From: Mesostigma viride
Lineage: Eukaryota; Streptophyta; Mesostigmatophyceae; Mesostigmatales; Mesostigmataceae
Length of the DNA: 21,500 nucleotides
Direction of reading: 5' to 3'
Assembly: GCA_009746045.1 (NCBI GenBank)
Contig: RPFO01000034.1
Span: 3,272,181 to 3,293,680 of the forward strand
A model generated the notes under the pieces. The model was not told the origin of the DNA and made no database searches. It was given only the letters and a program-made list of their open reading frames with translations. Below, in pieces: positions 1-8,229 of the stretch (position 1 is its first letter; each line of letters begins with the position of its first letter). Made by a program: the position numbers and the translations under genes.

Positions 1-2
1 AT

Positions 3-440
3 CAGGCAACGCAGCACGCCGAAGATCTGGTGAATCTGGAGAAAAAGGACAAGGAACGGAAGGCCGCCCAGGAGCTCCTGGAAAGGGAGCAGAGGGAATG
101 GGTGAAGAAGGAAAGGGCAGAGCGAGAGGCGAAGCAGGCAGAAATGGAAGCTGCGGAGATGGAGGAGGCGGAGCGCAGGAAGAGGAGGGCGTCGTGGGAG
201 CGGGACGAAAAGGAGAGAAAGGCGAATGAGGAAAGGAAAAAGAAGGACGAGGAGGCAAAGGCGAAGAGGAAGGTGCAGGAGGAGGGGAAGAGGATGATGG
301 AGGCGGGTGTGGCGGCACGCCTGAAATACCAAGCCAAACTTGAGGAGGAGCGCAGGAAGGCGCAGGCTGCAGAAAAGTCGACGGAGGTGGATGGGAAGAC
401 CGCGGGGGTCTCGGAGAAGGAGGGTACGGAGCCGTCTCAG
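3..440 (+). CDS. Exon 1 (5'-partial): charged coiled-coil segment
   Basis: The frame is open from the window edge, so the true start lies upstream; no start codon is claimed here. The 146 codons encode an almost uninterrupted lysine/arginine/glutamate/alanine-rich helix with runs such as KEKERKA-like and EEAERRKRR-like repeats, as expected of a long coiled coil or single alpha-helix. Hydrophobic residues are sparse, and there is no signal peptide or membrane segment. The exon ends in codon CAG followed by GTGAGA at 441, a good phase-0 donor. The frame otherwise reaches a stop only inside the intron. Function is unknown; structural spacing or a binding arm is an inference. Confidence 0.7.
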
Positions 441-599
441 GTGAGAAACAGTTTTTACCCCCATTAGTGTGCGTGTTTTTTTTAACGGTTTCGTTATTCC
501 TTATCTCTGCTAAGCTCGTCTGACCATGAATGGGTCATTTCGCAGAGTGACCCTAACCTGAACCAACAAGTATGCTTTTCCCTGTTGTTTTGATTTCAG

Positions 600-662
600 A
601 GGAAGCGGGGGGCAGACGAAAAGAAGTCAGAGGATCCCAAGAAGAGCGGGACAACAACGGAG
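600..662 (+). CDS. Microexon 2 (21 codons, lysine-rich)
   Basis: A pyrimidine-rich acceptor ending TTTCAG at 599 and a GTGAGC donor at 663 delimit exactly 63 nt. It is phase 0 at both ends and keeps the frame open between exons 1 and 3. It encodes a charged stretch starting RKRG and ending TTTE. It starts with AGGAAG, as does the next microexon, which suggests the two arose by duplication. Flanking introns (441-599 and 663-831) are related to each other. Confidence 0.6.
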
Positions 663-831
663 GTGAGCGATAAGTAATCCTGTGTTTTTCGCCTTTGTTC
701 TTTGTTCATTTGTCCTTCATTTCTGAGTTGCCGTTTCCTTCGCATGTGTGATTAATTTATGGAGGGTCATTTCGCAGAGTGACCCTAAACTTTTTCAACG
801 AGTATGCTTTCCTCTGTCTTGCTGCATCCAG

Positions 832-903
832 AGGAAGAAAGGGGGAGATGAGACAGAGTCTCAGGGGAACGCCGAGGTTGGGAGTGGGGAGGAGAAATTG
901 CGG
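832..903 (+). CDS. Microexon 3 (24 codons, charged)
   Basis: The acceptor is CATCCAG at 831 and the donor GTGAGC at 904; length is 72 nt, phase 0 on both sides. The product starts RKKGGDE and is hydrophilic and disordered-looking. Exons 2 and 3 share the AGGAAG start, and introns 2 and 3 share a hairpin plus a downstream TATGCTTT block, so an exon-intron unit appears to have been copied. Confidence 0.58.
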
Positions 904-1052
904 GTGAGCTAATAATTTTTTCGCCGCTTCATAGTGCATGTCAGTTAGTCGTTCGTTCTGTTTGAGATTTTTTTTGAAGGGTCACTTCGCAGAGTGACCC
1001 TAAACTTTTTTTCCGATTATGCTTTTTTTTCGTTTTGTGGACCTGTGTGCAG

Positions 1053-2118
1053 CCGATCCAGTTGAGGGGCTTGGAAACTTGGAAGTCATGGTTGACGACT
1101 TACGAAAAACATCTGAACGATGACGCCAAGTCGTTCTTGAGCACCTTTGTGTCGAAGGAGATCGAAGTTGCGATCGATGACGGTGTCTGGCATGAAAGGA
1201 TCTCAGTCGGGTCTGATGAGAATGTGAACCCTTGGAGTGATCCAACACTTCGTGATCTTTTGTTCGAAGTCATGGGGCGGAGCCTTCGAGGCAAAAGGTT
1301 AAAGGGGAAAGAAATTGCATCTCTTTTCGACACCTTTGAGTTGCTTGTTACCGAGTGCGGGTCAACGATACCCGACGCAGCGGATGTTACAGCTTATGTT
1401 CCTCGAAGCCTGCTCGTCTGGATCAAGCTGTCTTGTGCGACCAAACAGTACTGCAAGGACACGAGACAGCACCCATTGTCACACGAGTATTTTGACATCA
1501 TCATATCTGTCTGCAGGTGGGAAATGTACCAGGTCCTAGAGCAGGGGAAGACAGGTGAGGATTGGGACACCTCCCCGCTGACGGAAACGGATGTCAATCT
1601 GCTCTTGAAGAAAGGGTTCAAGGCTGCACAGTTCGACTGGGATGTCTTCGGCGACTTTCTGATCGCCATGGACCACTCGGTATCTCCCGAGTTGTTCAGG
1701 GCTGGTTCAAGTGATTGAAGATTTGGATGGGGTTAGATCGCACTTCCTTTCGTCGTATTCAGTGTGGATGGCGCAGTTTAGGGTGAACCCAGACCCTATT
1801 CTTCCGAGTCGAGCTGTTGAATTGTTTCTTCAGTTGTGCGAGGATGAGATCCTGCGTTTTCGTCAGAGTGGGGAGTTCGACATGGCCGGACAGTATGAGC
1901 CCCCACGAAAGGAGGTTGTCGCATGGCTTGAGTACAAGGGGATCGACGACTGCCTGTCGTTAGTGACGGCGAACATAAACGAGAAATCATGGAGTCAGGA
2001 CATGCTATCTCACTTGTTTTTTCTTCGGACGTTTTTCGAAAACGAACTGAGCCACACAACTCCATCTGAGATGTGGCCGATCGGACAAGTGTTGCGGGAG
2101 TGGAGATTTGACATTGAG
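1053..2118 (+). CDS. Exon 4: globular module with one apparent frameshift near 1700
   Basis: The acceptor is TGTGCAG at 1052 (phase 0). The first part, to about 1700, encodes about 216 residues of ordinary globular composition starting PIQLRGLETWKSW, with well-spaced W, F and L residues. That frame hits a stop at 1716-1718, but an open frame one base on (open from 1663) continues at once with about 138 further globular residues (VIEDLDGV... to ...WRFDIE). Dropping one base in GGCTGG (1700-1705) would join the two frames. The exon ends with GAG before the donor GTAATT at 2119. I do not recognise the domain. The shift may be a real lesion or an assembly indel. Confidence 0.6.
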
Positions 2119-2234
2119 GTAATTATTGACATTTGTGTACATTTTTATTCAGTCCGTTTAGATTGTGTTGTGTATTTCTTTTGTTGAAAATTGTTACTAA
2201 CGATGAACGCATTTCTTGCTCTCCTTCCCGCCAG
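2119..2234 (+). other. Intron with canonical TACTAAC branch box and no hairpin
   Basis: The donor is GTAATT at 2119 and the acceptor CCCGCCAG at 2234. A perfect TACTAAC lies at 2195-2201, 33 nt before the acceptor, with a pyrimidine tract between them. No recognisable copy of the 22-nt hairpin is present, unlike most other introns of this gene. Confidence 0.6.
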
Positions 2235-2287
2235 GAGGGTGACATTCCATGTTTTGAGGGACAAAGTCCTTCAGCGTGGAACCGGAG
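2235..2287 (+). CDS. Tentative microexon (frame-inconsistent)
   Basis: The acceptor CCAG at 2234 and donor GTAAGC at 2288 are convincing, but the 53-nt length is not a multiple of three and does not match the phase-0 acceptor of the next exon. It would read EGDIPCFEG... if phase 0. Either one base is missing or extra here, or the exon is used differently. NAGNAG alternatives at the acceptor change length by 3 nt only and do not repair the phase. Confidence 0.35.
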
Positions 2288-2401
2288 GTAAGCAAATGCC
2301 GCTAAAGGTTCGGGTCGATTTGTGAAGATAGGATATTCAAGAAATAGTTCCTGTTTTGACTGACTTTGTATATTTATCTGAACGCACGTTTCGTCTTGCA
2401 G

Positions 2402-2455
2402 GATGACGATCAACCTTTCGAAGAGGTCGAAGGGATGGGGACGGAGAACGTAGAG
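2402..2455 (+). CDS. Microexon, acidic (18 codons)
   Basis: The acceptor is CTTGCAG at 2401 and the donor GTAGGA at 2456. It is 54 nt, phase 0, encoding an acidic stretch (DDDQPFEEVEG...). The following intron carries a variant of the hairpin element at 2497-2518. Confidence 0.45.
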
Positions 2456-2496
2456 GTAGGAAATTTGTTTCATTTTACTGTTCAAGCTTAGGGTTG

Positions 2497-2776
2497 GGGT
2501 CGCTCCGCAGAGCAACGTTAAAACAAAATTAATGCTCGTTTTTTTTATGTCATCGTCTGAATTATTATTATTTTTTTTTCATGCAGGAGGTGGACGAGAA
2601 GGAAGAGGAGGAGAAGGAGCAGGAGGTGGACGAGGAGGAAGAGGAGGAGGAGCACGAGGAGGAGGAGGAGGAGGAAGAAAATGAGCCCGAGCCAACTCCG
2701 AAGGGGAAGGGGAAGGCAAAGGTTTGTACAATGTTTTTTAAGTTTTAACGCTGAAGGTCGCGCTGCAGAGCTAGGA
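2497..2776 (+). repeat. Intronic hairpin element, variant copies (2497-2518, 2755-2776)
   Basis: The first variant keeps GGGTCG at the left and CGCAGAGC at the right, with GCTC pairing GAGC around CGCA. The second is more decayed (AGGTCG ... GCAGAGCTAGG). Both sit 33-41 nt after the intron donor, closer than in introns 1-3. Confidence 0.55.
2587..2721 (+). CDS. Acidic exon: poly-Glu then KGKGKAK tail
   Basis: The acceptor is CATGCAG at 2586 and the donor GTTTGT at 2722. It is 135 nt, phase 0, 45 codons. The exon encodes a Glu-rich run with two EVDE motifs, then a proline-containing hinge and a short lysine-rich tail. It is built largely of GAG/GAA triplets, probably a product of repeat expansion. 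It looks like a disordered acidic linker between modules. Confidence 0.5.
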
Positions 2777-2853
2777 TGCCAGAGTTCAGATTATCTTCTT
2801 AATACATTTCGCTTCATGTGTATGTTGTGTGTTGTTGGTATACCTTCCAGCAG

Positions 2854-3357
2854 GCTAAAAAAAGGCGACGACGACACTCCAAGCAGCTTACCTAAAGCTT
2901 ATTGCAGAAGAAGAAGGTGCAGACTGCTGTGATATTGGCGACTCATCCTAGGCAATCCCCCTAAGGATGTTACGATGGGTGCCGGGGAGTTTCGCAAGTA
3001 TCTCACCCAACTACGCGTTGAGGCGGCGGCCGATTTCGCAATGCAATCTGACACCTTCAACGGTGACTGGCCTATGATTTTGTCAACCAAGTCAAGTCCA
3101 AGGGCACCGAAAAGTTCAAGTGGAAACCAAAGGCGTACACGGAGGCGAAGGTGGACAAGGTCATCAAGTTCATGAAGTGGGATCTCAAGAGAAGGGATCG
3201 TGAACGGGCGAAGCTGCTTGAGGGTCAGGCAAAAGTCCAAAAAGAAGAGGGATGCGGATAAAAAGGAGAAGGGGAAGGATAAGGGGGAGGATGACGCGGC
3301 CGGGGGGAGAAGGGCGGGAAGGGAAAGAAGGGGAAGAAGGCGGGAGAAAAGGAAGAG
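2854..3357 (+). pseudogene. Frameshifted module ahead of the duplicated microexon
   Basis: An acceptor at 2850 or 2853 (NAGNAG) opens a short basic frame that stops at TAA within 50 nt. A second possible acceptor (ATTGCAG, 2907) opens KKKVQTAVILATHPR, which also stops. Coherent coding then continues in successive frames: MGAGEFRKYLTQL from 2975, a shift near 3073 to YDFVNQVKSKG..., a shift near 3241 into KKRDADKKEKGK..., and a shift near 3296 into the frame that ends EKEE at the 3357 donor. The pieces read as one protein interrupted by single-base indels. It is either a decaying coding block or assembly errors in purine runs. Confidence 0.45.
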
Positions 3358-3387
3358 GTGCGTTTTTTGCGGAATTTAGATTTAGAG

Positions 3388-3640
3388 GGGTAGCTCTGTG
3401 GAGTGAACCTTTTTACCTTCTCCGTGCTTTGCACCCTATTCGGTATTTTTTGTCTGCACGCCGACTATTTGCAAACGTTAAACTATTTATTGTTTTCCTG
3501 TCTCATCTTGTCAATGCCTTCCTCCAGGGTGGCGAGGGGGAGAAAGGCGGAAAAGGAAAGAAGGGGAAGAAGGCGGGAGAAAAGGAAGCGGTGCGTTTTT
3601 GGTGATTTAGATTCAGAGGGGTAGCTCCGTGGAGTGACCC
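3388..3640 (+). repeat. Intronic hairpin element, duplicated copies (3388-3409, 3619-3640)
   Basis: They sit in the two introns of the tandem-duplicated unit, 28-30 nt after each donor. The middle reads AGCTC(T/C)GTGGAG in place of TTCGCAGAG: both sides of the stem changed but CTC/GAG pairing is kept. The right arm is TGAACC in the first and TGACCC in the second. Confidence 0.65.
3528..3590 (+). CDS. Duplicated microexon, Gly/Lys-rich (21 codons)
   Basis: The acceptor is CTCCAG at 3527 and the donor GTGCGT at 3591. It is 63 nt, phase 0 both ends, composed of G, K and E (start GGEGEKGG). It is the second copy of the exon end found at 3307-3357. Being symmetric, it can be gained or skipped without shifting the frame. 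Confidence 0.6.
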
Positions 3641-3758
3641 TTTTTACCTTCTGTGTTCTTAGCACCCTACTCTGAGATTTTCCTACGCTCGCGGACTATA
3701 TGCATACGTTAACTATTTATTGCTTTCTTGTCTCATGTTCGTCAATGCCTTCGTTCAG

Positions 3759-4919
3759 GGTGCCGAGGGGGAAGGAGACGGTGACGGAAGGTTGGCCGGC
3801 AATGATGCCGTTTTTGCACTCGTCAAGGAGATGCTTAACTACGTCGAAGCCAGGGGCAAGGCGCCGGCGTCGGATATATTAAAGTGGCCTACCTTCTCCC
3901 CTTTTCTTGAGCTTCTGAAAGCACTTTCAAAGCTCTTCAAGGAGGGGATCCTGACGAGTAGTGGAAAGGTGGACAAGGAGCCGATCATCAAAGATTGGAA
4001 GATGGCAACGACCGTGGACTCCGAGAAGGAGATCAGGGACAAAGCCATTCGGGACGCGAATGCTGTGCGGGAATCCCGTTGGATTCGACCGAGTGACTTC
4101 ATCGATACCGGTTGCAATAGCATGCGCATTCACACCGTCAACGGGCTGATTTTGCCTGACAACATGAGGCAGCGGTTGCTAAGCGATGAGGTGTTCAGGG
4201 AGAACGGGCGCATCTTGCTGAATGCAAAGACAAACAGTTTGCATTTTAAGGTGTGCATCCCTGTGTGGCAGTTCGCCTTTCAAGCGCTTGCGGAAACCAA
4301 GCCAAGCCTCTTCGCCAAACACATCACGTCCACCGGCCCTTACCGGGATTGGCTGAAAAAATGCCATGGCGCTAGGACTGACGCGGAGTTCGTGGGCTCG
4401 CGTTACTTTCGCCCCTTGTCCGACAAGGAGATTGAGAAGTATCTTGGAACCAAGTCCACCGCTTCTTTCCTCAAGAGAGGTGTTGAGTTCCGGACCTATG
4501 CACGAGTCGGGGAACAAGACGACGTTCTGCCCTTTGATTTTCAACCAAGGGAGGTCTTCAGCCTAATAAGCCAGGCCTCCTTAAAGGCATTCGACCCAAG
4601 ATTTCACGAAGAACATCCTGATGGCGAATATCTCGTTCTTCGATATGCGGTGGTCGACGGAAACCACTATTTCAAGGGTTTAAAGTCTTTCAAGCAATTG
4701 GAGGGGGAATGGACGCCCGGTGTGACACATGTTAAGAAACTAATGTGTGAAGGGGGGGCAGCGTCTGAGAACGCGAAGGACAGTGCCGCGGCGGCTAAAC
4801 TTTTCTCATCCCTTATGGAACAATTCCATACTGGGTACGGGGGAACGAACGTCATTCTGCTTCGGGGGGCCGACCTTCTTCCAAATTGGGACGAGTGTAA
4901 AAAGTTCCCGGAAATATCT
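3759..4919 (+). CDS. Large exon: unknown protein with weak ParB/Srx-like stretch
   Basis: The acceptor is GTTCAG at 3758 and the donor GTAAGT at 4920; 387 codons, phase 0, no interruptions. The composition is globular after a short acidic/Gly lead-in (GAEGEGDGDG). Near the middle, VLPFDFQPREVF (about 4520-4560) followed about 30 residues later by YLVLRYAVVDGNHYFKG (about 4630-4680) resembles the ParB/sulfiredoxin pattern 'P..QPR ... DG.HR..A'. The usual arginine after the histidine is Tyr here, so activity is doubtful. This rests on motif reading only. No signal peptide or membrane segment is seen. It may be a family-specific module rather than a true ParB domain. Confidence 0.7.
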
Positions 4920-5251
4920 GTAAGTGGTAGTTCTATCTATGGCAATGGTGACGCTGCAGTTCCACCACTTCGTCGTGTTATGTCGAGTAAGGGTCGCACT
5001 GTGGAGTGACCATGTCAAAAGTCTTCCTTTATCATGCATTATAAATGCGGGAAGTCGCACACAGAAACGACAATGGCAGTCAAACTCTCATCCCGACATA
5101 TTTCTGGGGTGGTTTCGCAGAGTGACCCTAACTTACCGATTTCGGCGCTGAAGACCATTTTTCGCGCTCCCGTGCGTTCATAACGTCACGCTGCAAGTCG
5201 ACCCTTGAATTGTTCTTGTGTGTCAATTTTTCGTTCCTCTGTTCGTGACAG
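4920..5251 (+). other. Longest intron of the gene (332 nt) with three hairpin copies
   Basis: The donor is GTAAGT at 4920 and the acceptor GTGACAG at 5251. It is about twice the length of the other introns and holds hairpin-element copies at 4991-5012 and 5107-5128 and a decayed one at about 5184-5206, where other introns have one. It could be several ancestral introns joined after loss of the microexons between them. Confidence 0.6.
4991..5206 (+). repeat. Three hairpin-element copies in one intron (4991-5012, 5107-5128, 5184-5206)
   Basis: Copy one has CACT pairing AGTG around GTGG, flanked by GGT/ACC. Copy two ends TTTCGCAGAGTGACCCTAAC, like introns 1-3. Copy three is decayed (GTCACGCTGCAAGTCGACCC). 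Three copies in one intron is unique in this gene. Confidence 0.6.
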
Positions 5252-7583
5252 GAGGTTGGGAAGAAGAAGCTGGATCGCCTATTCGAAATCTCCAAGGGCG
5301 CCAATGCCGAAGATCAGGCGGTAGCGGATCGGACGCTTGGGCAGGCGCTTCTGGATGTTTGGAATTACAACAGGCTGTACTTGCACGGCGTCGTGAAGCA
5401 GGGCAAAGGGCATTTTATTCCCGATGGCCATTACACGAACCTGCTGGCGTACATCCTGCCGGCCACCAAACAATCAGTCGGGAGGGAAGGGAGTTTGGAG
5501 GGGAGTAAGGAGGATAAGGGGGAGTTGAGGGAGGAAGAAGGCGAGCGGAAAAAAAACAAGGCCCAACCTTCCCAAATTTCAAATTACAATCGAGTTCTGG
5601 CGAACACCTTCCTGCGCCTCACAAAGGCCAGGCCGGATGATGAGAATGACGTCACACCAGCTTCTGAGGAGACTATGACTCTCAGATGCCGGTTCGCTAA
5701 CGCCGAGGGCACCAAGAAGGGGCAAAAGGTGTCCTGGACGTCTGTAAGGAACCTGGCGTCGTTTCCGATGATGGACGCTGTGTGTGAATGCATCATGAGT
5801 GGGGAGGTTGGGCCCGAAAAGCTGTCAAAGTTGGTGGAGTTGGCCAAGGACGTACTTGAGTGCGTTCGCCAATTCATCCTTATTAAGTTTCAGGAAAAGC
5901 CCGACTTGGATGGCGAATGTAAGGGGGGGGCTGATATGGAGTACAAGGCTTCTCGCTTATTTGAAGAGGTGTTCGGCTGTCGACTACTTGGGCGGATGCC
6001 AAGGAACAAGGACGTCGTCGATCGATTCCTTGCATTTTGGGAGAAGGCCGTCATCATCACGCGCAATGTCGCCTACCTCTTAAAGTCCGAAGGTCTTGCC
6101 AATCACCTAAGGATTCCGAGAAAGGATCTGATGGATAGCAAAATCGATCTAGTGGATCTCCTCGACAAAACCGCTCCGAACTTCAGCATGAAGGGTTCGC
6201 ACGGCCTTCTGGACAAGGACTTGTATCTCCACTATCAAAAAAAGATGGAAGGAGGGGAAGGGAAGAAGGAGGCGGTTGTTGAGGCGAAGGAGAAAGTTGC
6301 AGGGAAAGGGGGGGAGAAGGTGGAAGAGAAAAGTGCTGAGCCGATTGAGTATAACTGGCGCAGCATTTCCTGGGATAAGATGACCGTCTGGTATTCTTCT
6401 CATAGTCTCCCTAAAGGCGGCCCTGACAGGAAGAAGGCATTTGTGAGGAGGGTGGCGGCGGAGGTGGCGGTGGGCGACGGTGAGGGCTTCCCATCCACTT
6501 TCGCGAGGCAAGACGATGGCCTGACGCCACTACCGTGCTGTAGAATCCTGAATTTGGATGGTGAGTTCGGCCGCAAGTGGACGTCCTTCAAGGACTTCTG
6601 GTGGGGTGACCATGACCTCTTTATGGTTCCTCCAAAAAAGACAACTGTCGAACGAGCTTCCGGTTACCACAGGAAGCTTATCGAGCTAGCGACGCAGTTT
6701 TTCGAGGAGTTGCGTCCCATCGTGGTCGTTTTTGGCGGAAAGAAGTCATTGGATGGCTTCGAAGACTTACTGGTTCGGATGGGGAAGATGCCTGACGTCT
6801 CGTGGACGTCATTGGCGAAGAAGAGGAAGGCTGAGGATGACGCGGAAGGAGATTCGGATGGGGACGAGGGAGGCGAGGGACAGGGAAAGGAAGGAGGGTC
6901 GACTCGCAGAGCGACGTCTACGGGGGGAGAGAAGTCGTCACCGCAGAAGACGTCTAAGGGGGGAGAGAAGTCGTCACCGCAGAAGACGCGGGACAAAGGG
7001 AAGGGTGGGCAGCGGCCGTCTGTCCAGCCGCAGCCGGAGTCACACCCTTCCAAAAAGCTTCGAAAGGCAGTTGTTCAAATCTCGGACGACGAAGATGAAG
7101 CTGAGCCTGGCGCTTCTGCCCGGCCTGTCGCTCCTTCCGCGCCTACGCGCGTTTCAAAGTATCCCAAGAAAGAGCTTCGAAGGCAGCCAGTCGAGTCATC
7201 ATCATCCTCCTCCTCCGAGGAGGAGGAGGAGGAGGGGGAGGAGGGGGAGGAGGGGGAGGAGGGGGAGGAGGGGGGGAGGAGGGGAGAGGGGGAGGAGGAG
7301 GAGGAGGAGGAGGAGGAGGAGGAGGAGGAGGAGGAGGAGGAGGAGGAGGAGGAGGAGGAGGAGGAGGAGGAGGAGGAGGAGGAGGAGGACGGGGATGACG
7401 ACGAGGAGGAGGAAGATGGAGGGAGGCGAAGGGGTGATGGAAGGGCAAGGGGTGGAGGGGCAGGAGGGTCAACTCGCAGAGCGACGTCTGAGGGGAGGAA
7501 GAAGCCTGCCGCGCCCTCCAAGTCTTCCGGCTCGTCTCGACCCAAGACAGCTGCTACTCGAGCTCCGAAAGGAATAACAAAGG
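5252..7583 (+). CDS. Largest exon: unknown protein, weak methyltransferase-like stretch, acidic tail
   Basis: It is open for 777 codons. It begins EVGKKKLDRLFEISKG (phase 0 in) and ends phase 1 at donor GTGAGG (7584). Order: a globular part to about 5470; a charged linker (5475-5570); an alpha-helical globular part (5580-6240); a Lys/Glu linker (6245-6340); a second globular part (6350-6810) containing WWGDHDLFMVPPKK, then RPIVVVFGG about 25 residues later; then a long disordered tail. The globular pair vaguely resembles 'D.PP.' motif IV plus the following strand of DNA methyltransferases, but the catalytic D/N-P-P-Y is VPPK. The tail has KKRK (a possible nuclear localisation signal), two GSTRRATS segments, a 12-residue duplicate and a poly-Glu run. 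A nuclear protein is an inference. Confidence 0.72.
6915..6986 (+). repeat. 36-nt coding tandem repeat (2 copies)
   Basis: Copies 6915-6950 and 6951-6986 differ at one base (6921 C versus 6957 A). Each encodes 12 residues containing GGEKSSPQK. SP dipeptides inside basic context look like potential proline-directed phosphorylation sites, which is an inference. Confidence 0.85.
7291..7389 (+). repeat. (GGA)33 microsatellite encoding poly-Glu
   Basis: It is a pure 99-nt GGA/GAG run inside the large exon, read as GAG codons to give a long glutamate block. It is preceded by imperfect GAGGGG repeats from about 7216 (EEG units). The opposite strand is an open (TCC)n frame only because of the repeat. 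Confidence 0.95.
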
Positions 7584-7699
7584 GTGAGGAAATCGCTGTT
7601 TTGGTCGTGGCATGTATCCTGAATTTTTTTTTTAATTCGTTTGCAATCTATCTACGTTGACTTTAGTCCGTCGTTGATGTGCCGATTGGTTACGCGCAG

Positions 7700-8229
7700 G
7701 TAATGATGTGGTGCGGGCGAACGCTGCGGTGGGCTTCGGTCCTGCAGCTAAACTTGCTGCTCAGTCTGAAGGGGTGGAAGCGAATGCGCAGAGCCAAGAG
7801 CCTTATGAGAAGCCTACGCTGTGGATGAGACTTATGGACGGGGAACAGAAACACGGAGCACCGGAGTGCTTCTGGATTGATGGGTGGGCCGAGAACACCA
7901 TGAGAAGGGCCAATGCGAGTAGGGAAAAGCAAAAGTATACCAAGTTACAGGAGGTGAAGTTGTACGGGCAGGTAGGTGGATACGATCGGAAATGGAGGGA
8001 CGTTTGCATGAAGTTTTTTCCAGAAGAGACAGAGGGCGGAAAGTTGCATCGGGGCAAGTTCTGGATGCCTTTGGACTATGTGAAGAAGGTGGTGACTCTG
8101 ATGGACGGAAAGAGTTGGAATGATGTGGCAAAGTGGGCACCTGCGATGTCCATCGATCCAAAGAGGAAGAAGTCCAAAACAGAAGAGCAGAAATTGGAAG
8201 CAGAAGCAAGGAGCAAGAATAAGAAGTGA
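7700..8229 (+). CDS. Terminal exon with stop codon
   Basis: The acceptor is GCGCAG at 7699. The phase-1 join with 7583 forms GGT (Gly) and continues NDVVRANAAVGFG. It encodes about 176 residues: a basic, tryptophan-containing globular segment (LWMRLMDG, WRDVCMKFFPEE, FWMPLDYVKKVV, WNDVAKWAP), then a lysine-rich C-terminus ending KNKK and TGA at 8227-8229. I do not recognise the domain; the W/K/R spacing would suit nucleic-acid binding, but that is speculation. It has no hairpin copy, and neither does the intron before it (7584-7699). Confidence 0.7.

Larger units (their letters stand above)
532..1000 (+). repeat. 22-nt intronic hairpin element, canonical copies (532-553, 764-785, 979-1000)
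   Basis: Introns 1, 2 and 3 each hold GGGTCA, ten loop-side bases (Y/T, TTCGCAGAG), then TGACCC: a perfect 6-bp stem that can extend through TTC/GAG with a GCA loop. All three are followed by TAA(A)C and, 20-30 nt later, TATGCTTT. The CCCTAAC/CCCTAAAC that ends each copy lies about 43-49 nt before the acceptor and could serve as the branch site. Confidence 0.85.
3307..3770 (+). repeat. Tandem duplication of an exon-intron unit (period 233 nt)
   Basis: Unit 1 (3307-3539) and unit 2 (3540 to about 3770) each contain the end of a lysine/glycine-rich exon encoding GKKGKKAGEKE, a GTGCGT donor, an intron with the hairpin element 28-30 nt after the donor, then closely similar intron sequence to an acceptor followed by GGTG(G/C)CGAGGGGG. 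The introns are 170 nt (3358-3527) and 168 nt (3591-3758). High similarity across the introns points to a fairly recent event. Confidence 0.75.
6896..7487 (+). repeat. Two copies of the hairpin element inside coding sequence (6896-6917, 7466-7487)
   Basis: Both read GGGTC(G/A)ACTCGCAGAGCGAC and are translated G-S-T-R-R-A-T. They match the intronic element at its left arm (GGGTC), core (TCGCAGAG) and right arm (GAC). In the first, GTCG/CGAC and CTC/GAG pair around a GCA loop with one bulged A. The shared coding flank (ACGTCT) shows that these two are also copies of each other. Confidence 0.6.

Noticed and set aside
532-553. Hairpin as a Pol III B box or tRNA-derived element
   Set aside because: The sequence lacks the GGTTCRANYCC pattern and no tRNA-like body surrounds it.
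1680-1699. A 20-nt 'intron' (GTATCT...TTCAG) that might explain the frame change near 1700
   Set aside because: It is far too short to splice, and removing it gives a third frame that stops almost at once.
7075-7545. Long minus-strand open frames of poly-Ser and poly-Pro
   Set aside because: They are antisense reads of the GGA microsatellite in the plus-strand exon.
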